The translations under genes and the position numbers were made by a program. The notes beneath the pieces were generated by a model. The model saw nothing but the letters and a program-made list of their open reading frames with translations. It did no database searches and had not been told where the DNA came from. Shown piece after piece: positions 40,585 to 47,286 of a DNA stretch of 64,000 nt. The DNA comes from an uncultured Candidatus Melainabacteria bacterium (GTDB lineage: Bacteria > Cyanobacteriota > Vampirovibrionia > Gastranaerophilales > Gastranaerophilaceae): positions 1 through 64,000 of the forward strand of contig CAKUZI010000003.1 in assembly GCA_934717855.1 (NCBI GenBank), given 5' to 3'. Within the stretch, counting starts at the first letter, position 1. The number at the start of each line of letters is the position of its first letter.

Positions 40585-40949
40585 ATAAAGCAGTTCATAA
40601 GCCGTGTTCTGTTTTTAAGCAATCATCTGTCTGGTATTGGAATTACTTCCAATCTCTAGCGATATTTCTGAAGTGGGCGGACAGCCTTTAATCTTCAATT
40701 TAATCTTGCATTCTGCAGGGGGTTGCCTAGCCGATATCTCTCGATATCGCTGGTGAAGCTCTTAACTCACCGTTGCACCATCGCCTGTGATATTACTATC
40801 CATCGGCAGTCTCATTGCTTGTGTAGCAATTCATTTCTGTGGTCCTATCCACCGGCTCACGCCGTCCGGAGTTTCTCCGGCTGCTTGTCCTTGAATGCAC
40901 GGACTTTCCTCACCTTATAAAATAAGGCGCGATTGCTCGACTACTTTAT
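40585..40949 (-). ncRNA. rnpB: RNase P RNA (class A)
   Basis: RNase P RNA is the catalytic RNA that trims tRNA 5' leaders. On the minus strand, the conserved GAGGAAAGTCC core lies near the 5' end, and ACAGAACACGGCTTATGAAC near the 3' end completes the P4 helix and P1 region. The terminal helix P1 pairs ATAAAGTAGT (5' end) with ACTGCTTTAT (3' end, 40594-40585). The GGATAGGACCACAGAAA and CAGGCGATGGTGCAACGGTGAG segments are typical of the specificity domain (each is conserved in pieces). The roughly 365-nt length fits class A. No separate promoter is evident between it and the upstream prepilin gene. Confidence 0.95.
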
Positions 40950-40970
40950 TTAATTTTGAAATTTCAATTT

Positions 40971-41663
40971 TTAATTAGCACTATCTCGTATTGATGTGTT
41001 AATTGTAACATAATCAACAGCTCTTGCATCGCTTGGATTAATTCTCATTTTTCCATTTGCAAGAAGTTGAATTTGGTATTGGTCAAAGTCATCTGCACTG
41101 CATGGCTCTGTATTTTGTCTACAATTTGGTCCTTCATTACCATTTACATCAATCAATATAGTAGCAACTCCTGCAGTGCCAGCTCCGCCGGCAAAATCTC
41201 CAAGACGGCGAGCTCGTTTAGTCCAGCCGTTAACGGTGCCTGCTAAATTCCATGTAACCCCGTCTGAGGTAAAGTAAATGTTATTTGCGACATCTTGTCT
41301 TTTTACATTTAAGCGAGATGCGAAAAGTCTGGCAAATTTTGTGCCACCTTCATAATTTTCACCCTCAAAATTTCTCGCATTATCGTAATCAAATCCCCAA
41401 GCGCAATATAGGTTGTTTGCGTCTTCCCCTTCAGCCAGTTCTCTACCGTTGTCGCAAAAGTCACTCATGTCAGGATAGAGTTTTTCGTCATTAATTAATG
41501 TACTAACAATTTGTTCTGTGGTATAAAAAGTCTTTTTAATCATCATTTTATTTTTGTTAGGTCTTGTTTTTACAATAGCCGGAGTTACTACTGCAACTAA
41601 AATCCCAATAACTGCCATTGCAACCATTAATTCAGTAAGAGTAAAGCCTTTTAATCTTCTCAT
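40971..41663 (-). CDS. Type IV pilin-like prepilin
   Basis: The protein begins MRRLKGFTLTELMVAMAVIG, a textbook class III signal: cleavage after Gly6 by the prepilin peptidase, N-methylated Phe7, Glu at position +5 and a hydrophobic assembly helix to about residue 30. The remaining 200 residues are a globular domain with six or more cysteines (FCDN, LYCAWG, NCRQ, PCSAD) that could form disulfides. At 230 residues it is of major or minor pilin / pseudopilin size. Its likely assembly partners are PilM-PilN and PilO at 58.6-61.0 kb. It lies just upstream of rnpB on the same strand. Confidence 0.88.
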   Translation of the reverse strand: MRRLKGFTLTELMVAMAVIGILVAVVTPAIVKTRPNKNKMMIKKTFYTTEQIVSTLINDEKLYPDMSDFCDNGRELAEGEDANNLYCAWGFDYDNARNFEGENYEGGTKFARLFASRLNVKRQDVANNIYFTSDGVTWNLAGTVNGWTKRARRLGDFAGGAGTAGVATILIDVNGNEGPNCRQNTEPCSADDFDQYQIQLLANGKMRINPSDARAVDYVTINTSIRDSAN

Positions 41664-41896
41664 AAATATCCTTCCTATAATATTTTTTTAAACATGATAG
41701 CATATTGATTTATTTTTTTCAACAAAAAGAATTTTGCTTAATATATGCATTATTCCCAGTCTTAAAAGCAAAAATTAAACTTGTAAAGTTTTATTAATAA
41801 ACTAGCAAAATAATACATTCAGACGAGTTAATATGTTATTCAATCTGCTAGGATAACATGAGAGATTGAATACAACACAAAACGAGGGTTAGACGT

Positions 41897-42286
41897 ATGG
41901 TCGATAATAGATCGGCAGGATTCTTTGGAATCGGAGGCTCTTTCAACTTTAAAAGCGGAGATATTTCGGGCACTGCAGCCAAGACACAAGATGATAAAAT
42001 GGGGCAGGGCGGGGAGTATTTTGCTCAACAAAAACAAGTTGAAGAAGAAGAAAATTCTGATAGCCAAAAATATACTGATAGAAGTGCTGTATTGCGCGCA
42101 ACATTGAATTCTCTTGCGATGATGAATGTTGCCAATGTAATTAATTCTCGTAAAAAAGCGCTAGAAGAACAGAAAGAGCGCGATAGACAGAAGAATAATT
42201 CTGGTAATTCAAAGCAGGAACACGCTGAACAAGAGTTGGAAGAAGAGTTTTATAACATTGCCCGTGAAATGAAAGACGATAAATAA
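41897..42286 (+). CDS. Hypothetical charged protein, 129 aa
   Basis: I do not recognise this protein. The N-terminus is Gly/Phe-rich (GFFGIGGSFNFKSG), and the rest is highly charged with Glu/Lys/Gln and predicted helical (KKALEEQKERDRQKN). There is no signal or membrane helix. A GAGGG ribosome site precedes the ATG. A TAAAGTTT sequence lies at 41784-41791, but no matching sigma-28 -10 element follows. The gene is convergent with the 42300 gene, whose stop is 14 nt away. Confidence 0.5.
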   Translation: MVDNRSAGFFGIGGSFNFKSGDISGTAAKTQDDKMGQGGEYFAQQKQVEEEENSDSQKYTDRSAVLRATLNSLAMMNVANVINSRKKALEEQKERDRQKNNSGNSKQEHAEQELEEEFYNIAREMKDDK

Positions 42287-42299
42287 TTTGTTGCGTTAA

Positions 42300-42803
42300 T
42301 TATGCAACAATTTCTTCTTTTTCATTGTCTTTCTTAATAAACAAAAATTCACCTTTGTAAGATGGTGCAGAACCGTTTTTGTCTTTACCTGTTGCTAAGC
42401 TGATAATGCTGTTGAATTTTGGAGCATTTTCAGTTTTTTGAGTATTGCCAACACCTTCATTCAAAGCTACTGTGATTTTGCCTTCAACATTCTTTTGAAT
42501 ATTTTGAGCTGCTTGAGAATTTAAATATTGAATAGATTGCAAAACATTTTGATTTAATTGGATTTGCATACCAGAATTATTCATTGCAACTTGGCGTGCA
42601 ACATTTGTGTCAACATTGCCTTTGTATAGGTCAATACCAATGTTTTGAACATTTTTGAAAATATTATTATTTACAGAAGATGAACTTGTGTTATATTGGC
42701 TATTTTTTTCAGCAGCACGTTTCAAGATTTCGTTTGAAACTTGTTTCAAAGTAGTGGTATCAATCCCTAATTTGTATTGTGCGTTGTAAACACTCATTGT
42801 CAT
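42300..42803 (-). CDS. Hypothetical protein under a sigma-28-like promoter, 167 aa
   Basis: I do not recognise this protein. It is rich in Asn, Gln, Ser and Val, lacks Cys and Trp, and is predicted mainly helical, a composition like flagellar axial or export-associated proteins. No signal peptide is present. Its promoter matches the flagellar sigma-28 consensus with the same 12-nt spacer as the 36881 gene, so the two are probably co-regulated. A possible AAGGG ribosome site lies 11 nt before the ATG. Function is open. Confidence 0.6.
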   Translation of the reverse strand: MTMSVYNAQYKLGIDTTTLKQVSNEILKRAAEKNSQYNTSSSSVNNNIFKNVQNIGIDLYKGNVDTNVARQVAMNNSGMQIQLNQNVLQSIQYLNSQAAQNIQKNVEGKITVALNEGVGNTQKTENAPKFNSIISLATGKDKNGSAPSYKGEFLFIKKDNEKEEIVA

Positions 42804-42842
42804 AATCTGTTATCCCTTTTTTTTATTGTTTCCTTATTATGT

Positions 42843-42870
42843 AAATCGGCTATGTTAAGCAAAAACTTTA
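42843..42870 (-). promoter_or_regulatory. Sigma-28 (FliA-type) promoter
   Basis: On the minus strand TAAAGTTT (42870-42863) and GCCGATTT (42850-42843) are separated by 12 nt. This matches 14 of 16 consensus positions and has the same spacing as the promoter at 36818. It lies 40 nt before the 42300 gene's start. Confidence 0.68.
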
Positions 42871-42980
42871 AGGTTTTCTGTTATGTTTGTAACAATACTT
42901 AATAAATGTGAAAATTTAGGCAATAAAAATATAAAATTTAACTTTATATATATACGAAGTATATAAAAGAGAGAATTGTT

Positions 42981-43430
42981 ATGAGTTTAGATAATCTTAT
43001 ATATGGATTGAGTAACGTGAATGCGATTATGGGCAGTGCGCTAGGATATTCGCGTGACAAAAGTTCCGGAGTTAGCACTGAGGGCGCGTTTGCAAATTTT
43101 GGAATGAATGTTGCAAATGGTTTAATGCGAAATACTGTTGCTAAAGGTATTCAAGAGAATTCAGGAAGTTATCTAGGCTATGCAATTAACTCTACTGCCG
43201 GTTATGGAAGCCCGGAAGCGAATAGTAAGGGTACTGTTGGTTTGTTGGGAGCAAGTTTGTTGACATCTCCTTACGGAATTTTTGGGATGATGTCACCATA
43301 TTCAACAATATACGGTTGTGGCCCGTATGGCAATAATTATTGGAATAGCGGATTTTTCGGCTGTGGATGTAATTCTCCATTTATGTTTGCTGGGCCTACA
43401 ATGTTTGGTATGCACGGTTTTTGGTGCTAA
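42981..43430 (+). CDS. Gly/Tyr/Phe/Cys-rich small protein
   Basis: I do not recognise this 149-residue protein. The first 85 residues are Ala/Gly/Ser/Asn-rich. The last 65 are dominated by Gly, Tyr, Phe, Pro, Met and Cys (GCGPYGNNYWNSGFFGCGCN). Such a tail is typical of small structural, surface or self-assembling proteins. No signal peptide is seen. A GAGAG site precedes the ATG. The gene ends 8 nt from the convergent solute-binding-protein gene. It belongs to a run of three unknown small genes between the prepilin and that gene. Confidence 0.5.
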   Translation: MSLDNLIYGLSNVNAIMGSALGYSRDKSSGVSTEGAFANFGMNVANGLMRNTVAKGIQENSGSYLGYAINSTAGYGSPEANSKGTVGLLGASLLTSPYGIFGMMSPYSTIYGCGPYGNNYWNSGFFGCGCNSPFMFAGPTMFGMHGFWC

Positions 43431-43438
43431 TAGAATTA

Positions 43439-44662
43439 TTATTCTCCAAGTAAATTGATTTTTTCTTGCGCATTATTGAGAATATTTTTTGTTGTATTGT
43501 TGTTTAATAAAATTTGTTGAACAGCCGTATTTGTAATTATATTTATTTCTTTTTGATTTCTTGCAGGAGTGAAAACCGGTTCTATTTTGTTAAGTTGTTT
43601 GGCGCTAATTACACGGGCTTTTGAGGTTAAATCATTTTTATCATATTTATTGTAAAAATCATCTTCTAAGGTTTGTTGATTAACAGCCAAAATATTTGTT
43701 AATTTTGCCATTTCTAGTTGGTTTTCGTAATTAGTAAGAAATAGTGCAAATTTTAAAGCTTCATCTTTATGTTTTGCTCTGATTGGAATTACGAAATTCA
43801 TTAAAGAAAAATCGTTTTGTCTGAGTTCTCCGACAATTTGCGGTGCTACATCTGTTTTTTCATATGTTGACGGTGCGTTTTCTTTAATCATTGTCAAAAA
43901 ATTTGCTCCGGCTTGAAAGAATACAATTTTTTCTGCCATATATTTTTCCAAAGCTTCTCTATGTGTTTGTGTAATAGTTTCTTTTGGGATTAAATCTTTT
44001 TCGTATAATTTTTTAAAAATATCAAAAACATATACAGATTTCTCTGAATTTATGTTAGTCGAAGTTACTCCGTATTTATTCAAAATTCTCAAAATTGTGT
44101 CATTTTCGGTAATGTTAGGCAATAGCGCATATGCACCGGTTTTTTCTTTGATTTGTGGTGCGATTTGTACTAAATCATCATATGTTGCAGGCATTTTGGC
44201 TCCTGATTTGGTAAATAAATCTTTGTTATAAATGGTTACCGCAGATGTTGCATACCAAGGTAGAGAATATAATTTTCCGTTATATTTTAGTGAGTTTACA
44301 ATTGATTTGTTATATTGAGAGGTGTATTGTGGCTCAATTTCGAACAATGCTCCACGTTGGGCTAAAAGAGCTGAAAAGTCGGGATTAAGGTTGATTAAGT
44401 CAGGTGGATTGTCACTTAAAACAGAGGCAAGAGTTCTTTTTTCACCCTCAGAAAATGGAACATCAATCCATTTAATTTTTATTTCAGGGTTTTGTACTTC
44501 AAATTCTTTGATAACTTTGTTCATATAAGGCGCAAAATCATTCATTTGCAAAGTCCAGAATACGACTTCGTTATCATTGCTTTTTTGTTTTGTTGGAATT
44601 GAAATTAATACTAAAATTAGTACTACTAAAACCAAAAATATTTTTATTAAAGGACTTTTCAC
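43439..44662 (-). CDS. ABC transporter extracellular solute-binding protein (family 1)
   Basis: This 407-residue protein has an N-terminal hydrophobic anchor (LIKIFLVLVVLILVLISI) and a family-1 binding-protein fold. Visible motifs are VVFWTLQMNDFAPYMNKVIKEFE, IKWIDVPFSEGE (quoted in parts), LPWYATSAVTIYNKDLF and FVIPIRAKHKDEALKFALFL. Such proteins capture sugars or glycerol phosphates for an ABC importer, but no permease or ATPase is adjacent. No lipobox Cys follows the hydrophobic segment, so it may stay membrane-anchored. The start codon is GTG and lies inside a GTGAAAAGTGAAAAG repeat, which also replaces a normal ribosome site. Confidence 0.82.
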   Translation of the reverse strand: MKSPLIKIFLVLVVLILVLISIPTKQKSNDNEVVFWTLQMNDFAPYMNKVIKEFEVQNPEIKIKWIDVPFSEGEKRTLASVLSDNPPDLINLNPDFSALLAQRGALFEIEPQYTSQYNKSIVNSLKYNGKLYSLPWYATSAVTIYNKDLFTKSGAKMPATYDDLVQIAPQIKEKTGAYALLPNITENDTILRILNKYGVTSTNINSEKSVYVFDIFKKLYEKDLIPKETITQTHREALEKYMAEKIVFFQAGANFLTMIKENAPSTYEKTDVAPQIVGELRQNDFSLMNFVIPIRAKHKDEALKFALFLTNYENQLEMAKLTNILAVNQQTLEDDFYNKYDKNDLTSKARVISAKQLNKIEPVFTPARNQKEINIITNTAVQQILLNNNTTKNILNNAQEKINLLGE

Positions 44663-44689
44663 TTTTCACTTCTCACATTTCACTAACCA

Positions 44690-44698
44690 TGCTATAAT
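44690..44698 (+). promoter_or_regulatory. Extended -10 promoter of rarA (predicted leaderless)
   Basis: TGCTATAAT is a perfect extended -10 element that ends 6 nt before the ATG at 44705. No ribosome site is present. Confidence 0.65.
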
Positions 44699-44704
44699 TA
44701 TACT

Positions 44705-45937
44705 ATGAACAACTTATTTACGGAACTTGAAAATCAAAATAAACAAATACCGCTTGCGGAATTGCTTAGACCCAAAACTTTGGAAGAATTTATGGGGCAA
44801 AGCAATGTTGTTTCTCCAAATAGTCCGATTTTAAATTTATTAAAAACAAATAGGTTGTTTTCAATGATATTCTGGGGTACTCCAGGGTGTGGGAAAACTA
44901 CTCTCGCAAGGTTAATTGCAACAAAAACAAATGCAAATTTTATTGAGATTTCTGCTGTTACATCCGGAGTAAAAGATATTAAAGAAGCTGTTGAAAATGC
45001 TAAATCAGCACTTCGTTCAGGCTCAAAGACTATTTTATTTATAGATGAAATTCATAGGTATTCAAAAACTCAACAAGATGCTCTTTTGCCTCATTTAGAA
45101 AACGGTACTTTATTTTTAATCGGTTCCACTACAGAAAACCCGTCGTTTCAGGTTGTTCCTGCCCTTTTGTCAAGAGTGCAAGTTGTTCGCTTAAATTCAA
45201 TTGATGATGCCAGTATGGATAAAATTATCAAGAAAGGTTTTGCATATCTCGCGAAAAATTATCTTCCGATGGATTGTGAAACAGGTGCGATAGATTTTAT
45301 TATAAATCTTGCTCGAGGCGATGCAAGATATGCTTTGAATGTTGTTGAAAATGCTTATTTTGCAAGTGATTTAAAAGATAACAGACGAAATTTGACTGTA
45401 AAAATAATAGAAGAAATTTGTCAAAAACGAAATACAAGATATTCTCAACAAGAGCATTATGACTGTGCTTCGGCTTTTCAAAAAAGTTTGAGGGGAAGTG
45501 ATCCGGATGCTGCTATTTATTATCTTGCTAAAATGATTGTTGCAGGCGAAGATCCAAGGTTTATTGCAAGACGATTAATTACTTGTGCTTCTGAAGATGT
45601 TGGCAATGCTGATCCAAATGCACTTAATATTGCAATAAATGCTTATAAAGCTGTTGAACTCTTGGGGTTGCCTGAGGGTAGAATTCCACTTGCACAGGCG
45701 GTAATTTATGTTGCGCGCGCGCCAAAATCGAATGAAAGCATAATGGCGATTGATATGGCTCTTGCGGATATTGAGTCAGGTAAGGATTTCCCGCCTCCAA
45801 TGCATTTGAGAGATGCGCATTATAAAGATGCAAAGAACTATGGTTTTGGAGTGGATTATATTTATTCGCATGAAGCTCCTAATGTATATCAGCAATTTTT
45901 GCCTGATGAGCTGGTTGGGAAAAAGTATACAAAATAG
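44705..45937 (+). CDS. rarA: Replication-associated recombination protein A (RarA/MgsA, AAA+ ATPase)
   Basis: RarA is a clamp-loader-like AAA+ ATPase that acts at stalled replication forks, related to eukaryotic WRNIP1. The 410-residue protein begins in the usual way (PLAELLRPKTLEEFMGQ). It has Walker A FWGTPGCGKTTLAR, Walker B LFIDEIHRYSKTQQDALLP, sensor-1 IGSTTENPSF, and the C-terminal tetramer domain with IYYLAKMIVAGEDPRFIARRL (in parts) and YKAVELLGLPEGRIPLAQA. The mRNA is predicted to be leaderless. It is divergent from the solute-binding-protein gene, with only 42 nt between the two start codons. Confidence 0.95.
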   Translation: MNNLFTELENQNKQIPLAELLRPKTLEEFMGQSNVVSPNSPILNLLKTNRLFSMIFWGTPGCGKTTLARLIATKTNANFIEISAVTSGVKDIKEAVENAKSALRSGSKTILFIDEIHRYSKTQQDALLPHLENGTLFLIGSTTENPSFQVVPALLSRVQVVRLNSIDDASMDKIIKKGFAYLAKNYLPMDCETGAIDFIINLARGDARYALNVVENAYFASDLKDNRRNLTVKIIEEICQKRNTRYSQQEHYDCASAFQKSLRGSDPDAAIYYLAKMIVAGEDPRFIARRLITCASEDVGNADPNALNIAINAYKAVELLGLPEGRIPLAQAVIYVARAPKSNESIMAIDMALADIESGKDFPPPMHLRDAHYKDAKNYGFGVDYIYSHEAPNVYQQFLPDELVGKKYTK

Positions 45938-46038
45938 GATTGTTATAATTTTGCCAATTTTATATTTAACATTTTGCATAATTAGTTGTTAAGGCTTATA
46001 AGACAATAAATGTTTCTGTAATTTGTCTAAAGCATATA

Positions 46039-46084
46039 AAATTTCAACCCTCTCCCATATAGGGAAAAGGGTTGAAATTTTGTA
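46039..46084. terminator. Bidirectional terminator between rarA and the PrsA-like gene
   Basis: AAATTTCAACCC (46039-46050) and GGGTTGAAATTT (46069-46080) form a perfect 12-bp stem, with an inner CTCCC/GGGA pairing, between two convergent stop codons. The inner CCCTCTCCC wording is shared with a repeat inside mfd. Confidence 0.85.
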
Positions 46085-46105
46085 ATTAATTTACTTTAAA
46101 TCAAT

Positions 46106-47254
46106 TTATTTTTTCTTTTTTTCAGCATTTTCTTTTACTTTTTTAGCAGTTTCTCCGCTGTTTTTGATTGTTTCTTGAACGCCTTTTTGAATGTTTTCAG
46201 GATTGTATTCAGGGTTTACGTATTCAATTTTTGCGCTTTTTTTCAATGATTCTGTCAATTTGTCAATTAAGGCGATTTGTTTTTGATTTTCCAAGTATGC
46301 TTTAATGCTTGGTTTAACTTTTTCAAATGGTTCTTGTCCTGCAGCAGATCTGTCTGTAACCATAATAATGTGATATCCGAATTGAGTTTTTACCGGTTTG
46401 TCAGAAATTGTATTTGGTTTCATTGCAAACGCAGCTTTTGAAAATTCAGGAACCATTTCTTTTGCTGCGAAGAAACCTAAATCTCCACCTTTGTTTGCAG
46501 TTGCAGTATCTTCAGAATTTTCTTTAGCTAATTTTGCAAACTGAGTAGGATTTTTCTTTGCTTCTGACAAAAGTTCTTTAGCTTTAGCCTCTTTTGCTTG
46601 AATTTCTGCATTAACTTTTGCTTTAATTGCTGTTTCATCTAAGTTTTTGTTAGCTGCATCAGATTTTACAACTTCTTCAATTTCTTGAGGGTTTACAGAA
46701 ATCAAGATGTGAGAAGCTCTAACTTTGTCCGGGTGTTTGAATTTTGCAATATTTTCGTTATAGAATTTTTTAGCTTCAGCGTCAGATACTGTTGAAGAAC
46801 CTAATTCTTTAGCTAATTTTTTCATTTTAACTTCTTCTTTTAAATCTTTTTTGAAATTAGCATTTGAAATACCATTTTGTTTCAATAAAGCATCAAGTTG
46901 TTCTTTTGAACCAACCTTGTCAATAATTTCTTTTACAGCATCATCTACATCTTGGTTAGAGACTGTAATTCCGCGTTTTTCAATTTCTTCGTTTAACAAT
47001 GATTTTACGATTAATTCATTTACAACTCTATCTTTGATTAATAAATATAAAAAGCTATTTTTATCATCTTTTACATTAACACCAAGTGCTTTTGCAATTC
47101 CGTTACCTGCTTGTTTATCAAATTCTGCATCAAATTGACCTTGGGTAATATTTTGATTGTTAACTTTGATAATAGCTTCACCTGATTTAAGTCCGCAACC
47201 TGCAAACAATACTGCAGAAATCGCAAGTGTTGCTAATAATTTTTTCCCTCTCAT
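46106..47254 (-). CDS. Peptidyl-prolyl cis-trans isomerase lipoprotein (PrsA/SurA-like)
   Basis: This 382-residue foldase begins with a lipoprotein signal ending in the lipobox LFAGC. An N-terminal chaperone-like helical region (about residues 25-170, as in SurA/PrsA) is followed by a parvulin (PpiC) domain. The domain runs from VRASHILISV to GGDLGFF, MVPEFSKAAFAM and TQFGYHIIMVTDR. A Lys/Glu-rich tail ends the protein. It should help exported proteins fold outside the inner membrane. It lies 32 nt after mfd on the same strand and is probably co-transcribed with it. An AGGAG site precedes the ATG. Confidence 0.9.
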   Translation of the reverse strand: MRGKKLLATLAISAVLFAGCGLKSGEAIIKVNNQNITQGQFDAEFDKQAGNGIAKALGVNVKDDKNSFLYLLIKDRVVNELIVKSLLNEEIEKRGITVSNQDVDDAVKEIIDKVGSKEQLDALLKQNGISNANFKKDLKEEVKMKKLAKELGSSTVSDAEAKKFYNENIAKFKHPDKVRASHILISVNPQEIEEVVKSDAANKNLDETAIKAKVNAEIQAKEAKAKELLSEAKKNPTQFAKLAKENSEDTATANKGGDLGFFAAKEMVPEFSKAAFAMKPNTISDKPVKTQFGYHIIMVTDRSAAGQEPFEKVKPSIKAYLENQKQIALIDKLTESLKKSAKIEYVNPEYNPENIQKGVQETIKNSGETAKKVKENAEKKKK

Positions 47255-47286
47255 AATTTCTCCTTATTTATTATGTTTTTACTGAT

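Noticed and set aside
41784..41811. Third sigma-28 promoter upstream of the 41897 gene
   Set aside because: The -35 TAAAGTTT is perfect, but 12-13 nt downstream the sequence (AGCAAAAT) does not match GCCGATAA.
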